The notes beneath the pieces are model-generated. The model saw only the letters and a program-made list of their open reading frames with translations, did not search any database and was not told the DNA's origin. Of a DNA stretch of 64,000 nt, positions 34,226 to 43,299 are shown piece by piece. Source of the stretch: Acidobacteriota bacterium (GTDB lineage: Bacteria; Acidobacteriota; Terriglobia; Acidiferrales; UBA7541); the NCBI GenBank assembly GCA_013289695.1, contig JABCZK010000021.1, positions 1 through 64,000 on the forward strand, given 5' to 3'. Numbering within the stretch: position 1 is the first letter of the stretch; each line of letters begins with the position of its first letter. The translations under genes were made by a program, and so were the position numbers.

Positions 34226-35329
34226 TTGACGAAGGGCGCGATGGCGGCAGGCGCGGCCACGATGGGCGCGGCAATCACCGGCGGCGGGAAGGCCGCATTC
34301 GGCGAAGCCCGCGATGACCGGCTCACCAAGGGAGACATTGCAATTCTTCGCTTTCTGGCCGCAGCGGAAATTCTGGAATCGGATCTGTGGATTCAATACG
34401 CGGAACTGGGCGGCGTCGGCACGAATCCGCCCCTTGAAGTAGACCCCAACCAATCGTTGCACAACTATCAGATAGCATTGTCGACCTTGGATTCCGATGG
34501 CCCGCAGTACATTGCCAGCAACACGCTGGATGAAGTGAGCCACGCGGCCTTCCTCAACGCCTACCTCCAGTCCAAAGGCGCCGAGCAAGTGAACCTGGAC
34601 GCGTTCCGAACTTTGCCGGGCAGCACAGCCACGGGAGCATCGGGCATCAAGCGCCTCACAAACCTGATGCGTCTAAATGTGGACACCAGTTGGTACCTGC
34701 GTTACCGCAGCACCACCAACCCGGACCTCGGCGCCACGTTCCCGCAAGCAATTACCCTCGACAACGTCACGGCCATTCCGCGAAACAACAACGATTTCAA
34801 TGGCGCTTCCAACCCCAACTTTCCCGGCAACGATCATATTCAAGCGATCGCCAACGTGGCGGCCTTTCGTTTCGGAATGATCGAACAGGGCGGCTCGAGT
34901 CTCTATGCGGCCCTTAGTCAGAAAGTCACCAGCCTGGAAGCGCTGAAAATCACACTGGGTATCGGTGGAGACGAGATCGCTCACTACCTCGAATGGGTAG
35001 ATTTTTCCGGCAATGCTGTGCAAAAACCCGTGGCGCCTTTCACCGACCCCATTTCCGGTCTGACGTTTCCCGATTTTTTCAACGACCCACCACTGAAACC
35101 GGCCAACCTCGTTCAGCCCAGCCTAATTTTTCCCGTTCCCTGCGAATTCATCAATGCGAATTTGCCTCACTGCGCGGTGATCCGGCCGAGTGACGACAGA
35201 TTCGCCGGAGCACAGGCCGCCGTAGCGTCGCTCACTGCGGACGGTTTGTTTACCGGGCAGTCACCGCAGTTCTTCCAAACACTAAAACAATTGGCCGAAG
35301 AAGCCGACGACGCTTACCGCGAATTCTAG
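34226..35329 (+). CDS. Ferritin-like domain protein with interrupted twin-arginine signal
   Basis: The protein is of the ferritin-like domain type often exported by Tat. Helical blocks hold candidate metal ligands: AAAEILESDLW, LDEVSHAAFLNAYL and GDEIAHYLEWV. In the same frame upstream, codons give VNRRSFLTKG before the hydrophobic AMAAGAATMGAAITGG stretch, a clear twin-arginine signal. The best start, ATG 34175 with GAGGAG eight bases upstream, is in this frame, but the seventh codon is TGA (34193-34195). The only later start is TTG 34226, after the arginine pair. So the gene is either disrupted at codon 7, started without the RR motif, or read through. The body is intact for 367 residues. 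Confidence 0.72.
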   Translation: MTKGAMAAGAATMGAAITGGGKAAFGEARDDRLTKGDIAILRFLAAAEILESDLWIQYAELGGVGTNPPLEVDPNQSLHNYQIALSTLDSDGPQYIASNTLDEVSHAAFLNAYLQSKGAEQVNLDAFRTLPGSTATGASGIKRLTNLMRLNVDTSWYLRYRSTTNPDLGATFPQAITLDNVTAIPRNNNDFNGASNPNFPGNDHIQAIANVAAFRFGMIEQGGSSLYAALSQKVTSLEALKITLGIGGDEIAHYLEWVDFSGNAVQKPVAPFTDPISGLTFPDFFNDPPLKPANLVQPSLIFPVPCEFINANLPHCAVIRPSDDRFAGAQAAVASLTADGLFTGQSPQFFQTLKQLAEEADDAYREF

Positions 35330-35471
35330 TCGGCTTGAAACCGGGTCTGAGCACCGCAACTGAAGAAATCGGCCGAACGCGAATGCCGTAAGAGAATGCT
35401 CCCGCGGTAGCCTGGCCGACCAGGCTGCCGCCGGACCATTGCTCAGTTAAATTTCTGGACGCTTGAGAGCG

Positions 35472-38189
35472 CTAGTCTTGGCGGAGGGCCCGCGCGGGAT
35501 CGATGCGCAAGACGCGCGCGCCGGGGATGGCGCAGGCGACGGCGGCGACTGTTAGCAAGAAGATGGGCGCGCCCGCGAAGGTGAGCGGGTCAACCGGGGA
35601 AATTCCGAACAGAAGGCCGCTGGTGAATTTTTGCGCGGCGAACGCGCCACATAGGCCTATGGCCGCGCCAGTTGTGGCCATTTTCAGGCCTTGCTTCAGC
35701 ACCAGCCACAGAACATTCGCCTGGCTCGCGCCCAGCGCAAGTCGTACGGCCAGTTCCTGCTGGCGTTGCGCGACGAGCAACGAAATCACACCGTAGATGC
35801 CCACGATCGCGAGCGCCAAACCGGCCGCGGCGAATAAGATCAACAGAACAGTAGTGAATCGCTGCCCGCCTGTCTGGCGTTCGACCAGTTCGTCCATCGT
35901 GCGCACCGCCGAGAAGGGGATGTCGGAATCGAGCTGACGAAGTTGATCGCGTACTTCGGGCACAAGCGTGCGCGGGTCCGAAGCCGTACGAATCACAATG
36001 TCCTTGAACCCGTAATTCACCAGAGGATGCTGAGAATATAGGACGGTGATCTGCGGTTCCGGCGAGAGAGCCAGGCCGACGTTTTTGAAATCGCCGATGA
36101 CGCCGATGATGGTAACGTCCGCAGAGTCCGTTACGCCCTCGCCCGGGCCGATGTGCAGGAATTGCGGAGGTCCTATGTGTATCGTCCGTCCGATGGGATC
36201 TTGCGTTGGGAAATATCGTTTCTGAAATTCGTCGCTAATCAGTGCTACGGACGGACTGTTGACGCCGTCCGATTCGGAGAAATCTTTGCCGCGAAAAAGA
36301 GGAATTCCCAAAGTTCTAACGAAATGATAGTCCGCAACGCCAAACTGCGCTGACGGAACATCCTGGATTCTGATGGCCGGGCGCCCCGGGATATCCAGCA
36401 TTTGCGTCCAGCCGTTGTAGGGAGGGTAAATCGTCGTTACGGTCGCATCGCGCGCGCCCGGCAGTGCGCGGATGCGCGCTGAAAACTCGTCGCAGAAGCG
36501 CGTGATTGTTCCAGGGTTCGGATAGCGCACCGGGGGCAAATAAATTTGGCCTCTGAGCAAATGGTCCTGACGGATTCCCAAGTTCTGTCCCTGCAGACGC
36601 AGGATGCTACGCACCAGCAGGCTGGCGCCCACTAGCAGCATCAACGACAGCGCCATCTCCGTCGCGACCAGGACATTGCGAAAACGCTGACTGCCCGGTC
36701 CCGACGTGCCGTAACGCCCGCCTTGTTTCAAAGCATCCACCAGATTCAGGCGGGTGCCCATGAATGCCGGAGCCAGACCAAACAGCAAGCTGGTAATGAG
36801 CGATACCGACAGAGTGAACGTCAGCACGCGCCAGTCGATCCCCACCGAACCCAGTTGCGGGAATTCCTCCGGGTGCATCCTCGCCACGCTCGCGAGACCT
36901 AGCCGCGCGAGTCCCACTCCAACCGCGGCGCCGGCCAGCGATAGCAACAGCGTTTCGGCAAGCAATTGCCGAATGAGTCCAGCCCGGCCCGCTCCCAGAG
37001 CCGCACGCACAGCCAGTTCGCGTTGCCGCGCCGAATTGCGAGCCAAGAGTAAATTCGCCAAGTTGCCGCAAGCGATCAGCAAAATGAGGCCGACGGCTCC
37101 CATCAGCAGGAACAACATTGGACGCAATGTTCCCACGCGTGCGTCGGCAACTGTGGTGAGGGATACGCCGACACCTTGATCTGCCGGATGCGCTGCCGCC
37201 AGTGCAGCTGCGATCGTTGCGAGCTCTGCCTGCGCTTGTTCGAGCCTTACGCCAGGCTTGATGCGCGCAAGCGCCCCGAAGCCTCTTGCGCCGCGCGAAC
37301 TTTCAGGCAGCTGGTCTGGCGATGGGAAGGGAGTCCACACCTCGGTCGCGCCGACATGGCCCGGCTCCATCCACTCGGGAATCACGTCCGGCATCACCGC
37401 GATGATCGTGTAAGGCTCCGCGTTGATCACGATCTTCCGCCCGAGGATCGCTTTGTCGCCGCCAAAGCGGTTCCTCCACAGCTGTTCGCTGATGAGTGCC
37501 ACGTAGCCTTTGCCCTCCTGGTTTTCTTCCTCCGTGAAGAGGCGCCCCATGATCGGTCGTATATCGAGCACCTCGAAATACGCTGACAGGACCAGGCCAA
37601 CTTGCATCTGTTCCGGCTTGGTGGTGGAGTCGCCGAAGCTCACGTTCTTGCGCCAGGTGTCGTAGACAACCATTTCCTGAAAACTGTGACTGTTTGCTGC
37701 AAAATCCCTCACATCCAGAAGCGATGGCCCGCCGGGATAGGCGAATCCGGTGATGGGAACTCCGTTTATGGTTGAATTGATACGCACGAGTTGGTCCGCC
37801 GCGGAGAAGGGCAGAGGCTGCAGCATCAGGGCATTAATTGCGCTGAATATCGCGGTGTTTGCGCCGATTCCGAGCGCCAGCGTAAGAATCGCCACCCCCG
37901 CAAAGCCAGGACTCTTGCGCAGCGAGCGCGCGGCGTATTTCACATCGCGAGCGAAGCGTTCCAGCCAAACGATGCTCCAGACTTCGCGCACATCTTCCTG
38001 GATGAGCGTGGTGTTGCCGAAAGCTCGTCGCGCGGCGTAACGTGCTTCCTCGAGCGGCAAACCAGATTCTCGCTGCTCCTCAGCTTCCAGTGCGAGATGC
38101 GCCTCGAACTCGCGTTCCAGTTCGCCGTCGCGATTGCGGCGCCGCCAGACGCGTGTGTGGAGCGCGCGCAGCCAATTTCGAAACCTCAT
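35472..38189 (-). CDS. ADOP-type ABC permease (MacB/FtsX-like, duplicated)
   Basis: This 905-residue permease belongs to the acidobacterial duplicated orphan permease group: an N-terminal cytoplasmic prefix (about 1-80, with REFEAHLALEAEEQ), then two MacB-periplasmic/FtsX modules. The first membrane helix (GVAILTLALGIGANTAIFSA) and the two FtsX cores near 390-530 and 790-900 are clear; RELAVRAALGAGR and ELAVRLALGASQ mark each repeat. No ATPase domain is present and none is encoded next door. ATG 38189 is chosen because it lies two bases after the stop of the padR gene and begins the prefix; the frame runs further upstream inside padR. The substrate is unknown. Confidence 0.92.
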   Translation of the reverse strand: MRFRNWLRALHTRVWRRRNRDGELEREFEAHLALEAEEQRESGLPLEEARYAARRAFGNTTLIQEDVREVWSIVWLERFARDVKYAARSLRKSPGFAGVAILTLALGIGANTAIFSAINALMLQPLPFSAADQLVRINSTINGVPITGFAYPGGPSLLDVRDFAANSHSFQEMVVYDTWRKNVSFGDSTTKPEQMQVGLVLSAYFEVLDIRPIMGRLFTEEENQEGKGYVALISEQLWRNRFGGDKAILGRKIVINAEPYTIIAVMPDVIPEWMEPGHVGATEVWTPFPSPDQLPESSRGARGFGALARIKPGVRLEQAQAELATIAAALAAAHPADQGVGVSLTTVADARVGTLRPMLFLLMGAVGLILLIACGNLANLLLARNSARQRELAVRAALGAGRAGLIRQLLAETLLLSLAGAAVGVGLARLGLASVARMHPEEFPQLGSVGIDWRVLTFTLSVSLITSLLFGLAPAFMGTRLNLVDALKQGGRYGTSGPGSQRFRNVLVATEMALSLMLLVGASLLVRSILRLQGQNLGIRQDHLLRGQIYLPPVRYPNPGTITRFCDEFSARIRALPGARDATVTTIYPPYNGWTQMLDIPGRPAIRIQDVPSAQFGVADYHFVRTLGIPLFRGKDFSESDGVNSPSVALISDEFQKRYFPTQDPIGRTIHIGPPQFLHIGPGEGVTDSADVTIIGVIGDFKNVGLALSPEPQITVLYSQHPLVNYGFKDIVIRTASDPRTLVPEVRDQLRQLDSDIPFSAVRTMDELVERQTGGQRFTTVLLILFAAAGLALAIVGIYGVISLLVAQRQQELAVRLALGASQANVLWLVLKQGLKMATTGAAIGLCGAFAAQKFTSGLLFGISPVDPLTFAGAPIFLLTVAAVACAIPGARVLRIDPARALRQD

Positions 38190-38191
38190 GG

Positions 38192-38560
38192 CTAGCCTCC
38201 GGGCACGGGCCGCATCACCGTCGCCACGGCCGCCGCCAGTTGTTTCCATCGCGATTCTTCGCGCACCAGCTGCTTTTTGCCCGCCGGCGTCAGCCGGTAA
38301 TATTTGAACTCGCGATTCCGATCCTTGGCCATCTCCCACTTCGCGGCGATCCAGCCCTTACGCTCCATGCGGTGCAGAGCAGGGTAGAGCGAGCCATGCT
38401 CCACCTGCAGCACGTCGTCCGTGGTGCGTTGAATATGTTTCGCGATTTGATGGCCGTGAGCAGGGCCGAAGAGCAGCGTGCGCAGTATCAGCATATCCAG
38501 CGTGCCTTGCAGGAGTTCGGTTCGGCCGGGAGTCTTCTTAGGTGTCATGATGGTAGCCAT
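38192..38560 (-). CDS. PadR-family transcriptional repressor
   Basis: The 122-residue protein is a winged-helix regulator of the PadR type: LLQGTLDMLILRTL at the start of the DNA-binding domain, HGSLYPALHRMERKGWI in the recognition region, then REFKYYRLTPAGKK in the wing and a C-terminal helix for dimerisation. GAGGT lies four bases before ATG 38560. It is the first gene of an operon with the ADOP permease, with two bases between them. PadR-permease pairs are the usual arrangement for this permease group, and the repressor probably controls its own promoter. Confidence 0.93.
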   Translation of the reverse strand: MATIMTPKKTPGRTELLQGTLDMLILRTLLFGPAHGHQIAKHIQRTTDDVLQVEHGSLYPALHRMERKGWIAAKWEMAKDRNREFKYYRLTPAGKKQLVREESRWKQLAAAVATVMRPVPGG

Positions 38561-38579
38561 TCTACCTCAGTAAGGGTAG
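38560..38579. promoter_or_regulatory. Putative PadR operator, TCTACC-N8-GGTAGA
   Basis: A perfect 6-bp dyad with an 8-base spacer overlaps the start codon and ribosome site of padR. A third CTACC half-site lies a few bases further upstream at 38584-38588. The position fits autorepression. Confidence 0.5.
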
Positions 38580-38757
38580 ACGCACTACCCTCGCCAACGT
38601 TAGCGCCGAAGTGCAAGGTCGCGCACGGCGACGCCCACTGAGCGAGAACGCCGCGGCTGGGCGCGACATGAATCCAATGGCTGCGTCCCCCGTGTGTTGC
38701 CGCGGCCCAGTGCCTGTGGTACGTTCTCAACGATTTTGAGGCGGGCGGAGGTGCTTC

Positions 38758-40017
38758 GTGTGCAAAAAAGTTCATCACCCCGGTCATGCTCATGGCAAAC
38801 CGGACGCCGCCTCTCGCCGCGCCTTCCTTTCATCGCTCATCTCCACGGTTGCTTTTCTCCCGCTTGCTTCTTATGGACAGGAAAAGACCTCGATCGGAAT
38901 GGCCGAGCAATTCCGTCAGATGTCTGAGGACTACGAAAGGGAAGGGCTGGCCGCGCCGTTTCGCGGAATCACCGCGAATTCTGACGTACTGCCTGGGCTA
39001 TTCGAAATCAGTCCCAGTGGCGTTTCCACCGAACCAGTGCGCAACGCAGCCGAGCGGTTTATTGCATCGCTGAATAACGTGCAGCTCGCGAAGACGATGT
39101 TCCCGGTGGATGACGTGCAATGGCGAAGATGGATGAACCAGCATTTTTACGTGCGGCAGGGAATCAGCATGCAGGAAATGACGGAAGCGCAGCGCGACTT
39201 GGCGTTCGGCCTGATGCGCGTGTCGCTGAGCACGCGCGGTTTCGAGCAGACGCGTAACGTGATGCGCTTGAACGAAACACTCGCGGAACTTACCGGAGAT
39301 TCCGTATTTCTTGGCGAATGGCTCTACTACATTACCATCATGGGCCGGCCGTCGGCGACGGAGCCGTGGGGCTGGCAGTTCAGCGGACATCACGCCATCA
39401 TTAATTTTTTCGTGTTGGGCGACCAAGTGGTGATGACGCCGCTATTTCTGGGTTCCGAGCCGGTCCGCGCTACCTCGGGAAAATACCAGGGCGTCGCCGT
39501 GCTGCAGCAGGAGCAGCAGGATGGCCTCGGCATGGTGCACGCGCTCACAGCCGCGCAGCAGCAGAAAGCGATATTAAACTTTTCCAAGACCGGAAATAAC
39601 AACTTGACCGAAGCGTTCAAGGATAACGTTGTCCTCGAGTATGCCGGTATCCAAACGAAAGATTTGGAAACTCCCGCGCGCAAGCAGTTGTGTGACCTGG
39701 TGAAGTTGTACATCAGTAACATGGACGACGGCCACGCGCAGGTGAAGATGAGCGAAGTCGAGAAGCACATTGAGAATACCTGGTTCGCATGGGTCGGCGG
39801 CACGCAAGAGGACAGCGTGTTCTACTACCGGATTCAAAGCCCGGTAATTCTGATTGAATTCGACCACCAGCGCCCCGCAAACCTCGCAAAGTTCGCCAAA
39901 GACCGCAACCTGCCCACGCAGCAGCACATTCATTGCGTCGTGCGCACGCCCAACGGCAACGACTACGGCAAGGACCTGCTGCGCCAGCACTATCTGACGA
40001 ACCCCCACCAGAGCTGA
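38758..40017 (+). CDS. Exported DUF3500-family protein
   Basis: The protein matches the DUF3500 family: RWMNQHFYVRQGISM, LSTRGFEQTRN, and the block MGRPSATEPWGWQFSGHH followed by NFFVLGDQVVMTP. The N terminus carries SRRAFLSSL before a hydrophobic stretch, which looks like a twin-arginine signal, so it is probably exported by Tat. The conserved Trp, Gly and His residues of the centre suggest a ligand-binding or enzymatic site, but no function has been shown for the family as far as I know. GGAGG lies six bases before GTG 38758. At 419 residues it is complete. It is a single-gene unit. Confidence 0.85.
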   Translation: MCKKVHHPGHAHGKPDAASRRAFLSSLISTVAFLPLASYGQEKTSIGMAEQFRQMSEDYEREGLAAPFRGITANSDVLPGLFEISPSGVSTEPVRNAAERFIASLNNVQLAKTMFPVDDVQWRRWMNQHFYVRQGISMQEMTEAQRDLAFGLMRVSLSTRGFEQTRNVMRLNETLAELTGDSVFLGEWLYYITIMGRPSATEPWGWQFSGHHAIINFFVLGDQVVMTPLFLGSEPVRATSGKYQGVAVLQQEQQDGLGMVHALTAAQQQKAILNFSKTGNNNLTEAFKDNVVLEYAGIQTKDLETPARKQLCDLVKLYISNMDDGHAQVKMSEVEKHIENTWFAWVGGTQEDSVFYYRIQSPVILIEFDHQRPANLAKFAKDRNLPTQQHIHCVVRTPNGNDYGKDLLRQHYLTNPHQS

Positions 40018-40157
40018 GCCGACCCTGTCCGGGCTGCGCGGCGCGTTTTCGCACGAGTTGGTACTTGCGACCTCGATCACGCACAAGTGCGTCGTAAGTC
40101 GCGTTTCGGGACATGTCCGATTACGGCTGCCAGCTCAACCGGTCGGTGCAAAACCAG
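40018..40157. other. Intergenic sequence before repeat copy A
   Basis: The sequence between the DUF3500 gene and the repeat that starts at 40158 shows no gene or motif I can support. Confidence 0.3.
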
Positions 40158-40382
40158 CTAAGGTGTTGGTCCGACAGCGCTTCCCACTAGAGAACCGATC
40201 TGTCCGGCGGCGCTCGACCAGGCCCCAGCCGTTGGGTGTTTCGGCTGAGATTAACCCTCGCGAACGATCCTTGGCCGCTGAAAGCTCCCCGGTGGGCTTC
40301 GCGTTAGTGTTGCATCGACCCATTGAGAGCGCCGTGTCAATCAGGACTAGGGCAATCGCCGATCACTTGACTTGACGCTTCG
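40158..40382 (+). repeat. About 225-bp repeat, copy A (inverted partner at 42985-43222)
   Basis: This segment matches the reverse complement of 42985-43222. Shared stretches include CTAGAGAACCGATCTGTCCG (copy B: TTAGAGAACCAATCTGTCCG), AACCCTCGCGAACGATCCTT, a GCGTTAG.GTTGCATCGA block and a terminal TGACTTGACGC. The two copies have diverged by roughly one base in five in the best-matching 160 bases and more elsewhere. Together they frame about 2.6 kb. Confidence 0.65.
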
Positions 40383-40470
40383 AAGGAAGCGCCATAGAAT
40401 TGCGACGAAAACGCCCCTCCCCCGCCTGGGCGTTCGCAACCCTTCCCAACGTTTGCGATGGAGACGGACC

Positions 40471-41952
40471 ATGGCTCGTTCGTTTCAGATCAAGTTAAAA
40501 TCTTTGTCCCCCGTCGTGTGGATTGGCAGCCTCGCAATACTGCTGGTGCTGATAGCTGCGCTGGAGAGCTGCAGCGGCTCGGGTTCGAGTATGCAAACGG
40601 CCGGAACGGGCAGCATAAATGTAAGCATTACCGACCCACCCAGTTGCAAGTTTCCAAACGGCGATTTCCAGCATGTCTACGTGACGATCCGTTCGGTGCA
40701 GGCGCACACCAGCGCTACCGCCGACGACAATTCTCCGGGATGGCAGGAATTGGCGCCGCAACTAAATTCGCAGCCCATGCAGATTGACCTGTTCGCGGCG
40801 GGACCGAACGCATGTCTGCTCACGATGCTGGGATCGAATACCGCACTTCCCACGGGCACGTATCAGCAAATCCGCTTGCTCCTGGTTCCCAATGACGGAG
40901 GCGGTGGTCCCGTCCCGGCAAGTAACGCCTGCGGCGATCAAGGTTTTAATTGCGCAATACTGCAGGACGGAAGCGTGCATGAACTCCAACTCTCTAGTCA
41001 GGCAAACACAGGGTTGAAAATCCCACCGGGGCAGATTGAAGGCGGACCGATCACCGTCGCAGCCGGGCAGGATGTTGATCTCAACATTGATTTCAACGCT
41101 TGCGCATCGATCATCCAGGAAGGCAATGGTAACTTCCGGCTGAAACCGGTGCTGACCGCAGGGCAAGTGAGCACGAACAATACCGGTATCAGCGGACAAG
41201 TGGTGGACGCAACGACGATGCAGCCAATCTCGGGCGGCACCGTGCTCATCGCGCTGGAGCAACTAGAAGGTTCACAGACCGATGTGATCTTTATGCAGAC
41301 GGCGGCAGATTCGGGCGGCAACTTCAATTTTTGTCCGCTGCCGACAGCGGCAACATTCGATGTTGTGGTCGTCGCGATTAATGGCGCTGGATTGGCTTAT
41401 AACGCGACGGTAGCAGTTGGTGTGCTCGGTGGGACCAATATGGGAGCGATCCCGTTGACCCCAGAAACAGGAGCTACGCCGGGGCCCGCCACGCTGCAGG
41501 GCTTCGTTACTGCGACAAACGCGTCCGCCGCGGCAACCATAGACGTGTCCGTCTCCGCCTTGCAGACGGTTACCTTGCCCGGCGGAGCGAACCTTGCAGT
41601 AACGATTCCAGTGGAAAGCAACTCTACCTCAAATATTTCCGTGGACTCGAACACGGATTGCCCGGCAACAGCGCCTGCAAACACCAACTGCGCTGAGTAC
41701 GCGCTGATCGAACCAGCCAGCAACCCAAGCGTTGGAGTATTCGCCTCCGGCAAAATCAGTTACTCTGCCCCGGCTTCCGGCGATGTGCTGTATTCGGTGG
41801 GCGCGAATGCGTTTGTGCCGTTGGGAGGCGGTGCTGCCGATTGCTCGCCGCCATCAATAACCACCAGCTTGGACACGAACGGGAATCCTTTGAAGGTCAA
41901 TCCCGGCGCAACGGTCACGCCGCAGGAGCTCGATTTCCGAAACTGTTCGTAG
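40471..41952 (+). CDS. DUF4382-domain lipoprotein
   Basis: The 493-residue protein begins with a lipoprotein signal (hydrophobic stretch ending LIAALESC at about residue 33). A DUF4382 domain follows (about 45-240; GSINVSITDPP, VYVTIRSVQAH, TGTYQQIRLLLVP), then an Ig-like carboxypeptidase-regulatory-type domain (GISGQVVDATTMQPISGGTV) and a beta-rich C-terminal region to the end. It is a surface or periplasmic lipoprotein of unknown role. GGAGA lies seven bases before ATG 40471; the open frame extends 33 codons upstream without protein character. It lies inside the segment framed by inverted repeats, which hints at transfer. Confidence 0.85.
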   Translation: MARSFQIKLKSLSPVVWIGSLAILLVLIAALESCSGSGSSMQTAGTGSINVSITDPPSCKFPNGDFQHVYVTIRSVQAHTSATADDNSPGWQELAPQLNSQPMQIDLFAAGPNACLLTMLGSNTALPTGTYQQIRLLLVPNDGGGGPVPASNACGDQGFNCAILQDGSVHELQLSSQANTGLKIPPGQIEGGPITVAAGQDVDLNIDFNACASIIQEGNGNFRLKPVLTAGQVSTNNTGISGQVVDATTMQPISGGTVLIALEQLEGSQTDVIFMQTAADSGGNFNFCPLPTAATFDVVVVAINGAGLAYNATVAVGVLGGTNMGAIPLTPETGATPGPATLQGFVTATNASAAATIDVSVSALQTVTLPGGANLAVTIPVESNSTSNISVDSNTDCPATAPANTNCAEYALIEPASNPSVGVFASGKISYSAPASGDVLYSVGANAFVPLGGGAADCSPPSITTSLDTNGNPLKVNPGATVTPQELDFRNCS

Positions 41953-42049
41953 CGCGATTCTTGCCGATCATCGCCGATTTTCGAACGGCCACGATATGGG
42001 GTCTGCCGCAACGAATGCCTGTGCTGAATTCGGGATTCTTTCGCGCGCG

Positions 42050-42352
42050 TTAGTGTTCCCGTCCCGCATTCGCGTTCGGCGACGCTGCTTCGGCGATGCG
42101 AAACAAAGCCAGCAGAGATTCCAAAACGATCCGGACATAAAGGGTCCAGAAAAAGAACCCCAGAAGTGCTCCGATCAAGTTGATAAGCCCCTGGGTCGGG
42201 GAGATTTGAAAGCCGACGACCACGACAGCGACAGCGGCAATCAATCCGACCAACAGATGCAGGCCGTAGAGGAGCCTTCGATAGTTGATCGTCACGCACT
42301 CACGGAATGAAAAATCCAGCAACGATTCAAAAAATCCTTTACCTTCCGCCAT
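42050..42352 (-). CDS. DUF4282-domain membrane protein
   Basis: The 100-residue protein matches DUF4282: a short N-terminal block with KGFFESLLDFSFRECVT, two membrane helices (LHLLVGLIAAVAVVVVGF and LINLIGALLGFFFWTLYVRI), and a loop between them. The start at ATG 42352 has AAGGAGAG about six bases upstream; the in-frame ATG 42368 is less well placed. It is convergent with the DUF4382 gene and lies inside the inverted-repeat segment. Function unknown. Confidence 0.82.
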   Translation of the reverse strand: MAEGKGFFESLLDFSFRECVTINYRRLLYGLHLLVGLIAAVAVVVVGFQISPTQGLINLIGALLGFFFWTLYVRIVLESLLALFRIAEAASPNANAGREH

Positions 42353-42659
42353 CCTTCTCTCCTTTCTCATCGGCAGCGCGGCTGAGGCGGCTGCACAGAC
42401 TCGATTGTCGTTTGTAGGAGTGTCATCGTGGAACTGGCTTCGAGATCAGGCGTGTCCTAAGATCCAACCAAGCAGATCGGCAAATTATGGATGGGGCACT
42501 TCGCCCTGTTTGCGTTGCAGGCGAACTGCGACCTTGCCGACCGGCTAGCTCCCGTTAGGTCGCGTATCCGTATAATTGGTTTTGCCGCCAATTTCACGCG
42601 TTTGTGTACGTGCGAGCCTGTCTGCTTGCGATGATCTTCGCGATGGTGTTCGCCGTCGG

Positions 42660-42773
42660 GATGGCGGCGGCACAACACCGACGGGCACAGCAGCCTGTAA
42701 CTACACCGTCTCCATAATCGCGACGGCTGGCACGCAGAAAGCGACTACGAACGTGTCCGTGACTGTGCAATAA
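42660..42773 (+). pseudogene. C-terminal fragment of a secreted Ig-like/beta-sandwich protein
   Basis: The last 37 codons encode GGTTPTGTAACNYTVSIIAT and end in TNVSVTVQ, the usual C terminus of large acidobacterial surface proteins with Ig-like repeats (TP.G.Y.V.VTAT...VTVQ). The rest of such a protein is absent: upstream the frame has no beta-sandwich character. I take it as a remnant left inside the repeat-framed segment. Confidence 0.5.
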
Positions 42774-42984
42774 CCGCACGAGCGACACGGCGAGGAGTTC
42801 GCCAACAAGCTGCTCAGTGCATCTGGCTCGAATCTCGCGACTCCGCAGGGTGGGCGCACTTTTGCCGGCGGGGCGCCCCGACGAACTCGCTAATATCGCC
42901 CGCCGCGATGGTTCAAACGCATTGTGTTTGTGGCTGGGCAAAACTCGACCTCAATTTCGCTCAGTCTGACTTCATCTGATCTCT

Positions 42985-43222
42985 CGCGTCGGCGTCAAGT
43001 CATGCAATCATCCGTTGGGAATACGGATCGGCCAACTGGTAAGTTCGGCGGTCGCAATGGCTCGATGCAACGCTAACGCGAAGACCAACCCGAGGGCTTT
43101 CCGCGGCCAAGGATCGTTCGCGAGGGTTGATTGAGCCGAAACACCCCCCTGGCTGGGGTCTGGTCGAGCACAGCCGGACAGATTGGTTCTCTAATGGGAA
43201 ACATTGTCGCACCTATAGCTTA
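42985..43222 (-). repeat. About 225-bp repeat, copy B (inverted relative to copy A)
   Basis: Read on the minus strand this segment matches copy A at 40158-40382, including TTAGAGAACCAATCTGTCCG, AACCCTCGCGAACGATCCTT and TGACTTGACGC. Directly after it (43223-43247) GGTGTTGCATCGACCGGTTGAG repeats the end of copy A in direct orientation. The bases 42774-42984 and 43248-43299 show nothing else. Confidence 0.65.
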
Positions 43223-43299
43223 GGTGGTGTTGCATCGACCGGTTGAGCTGGCACGCGCAATCGGAAACTGGCCCACGACCTATTCGCCCTGCAGTTTGA

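Noticed and set aside
42640-42654. GCGATGGTGTTCGCC resembles the core of the fluoride riboswitch
   Set aside because: The downstream CTCCTAC part and pseudoknot are absent, no fluoride channel gene follows, and the bases lie in a decayed coding fragment.
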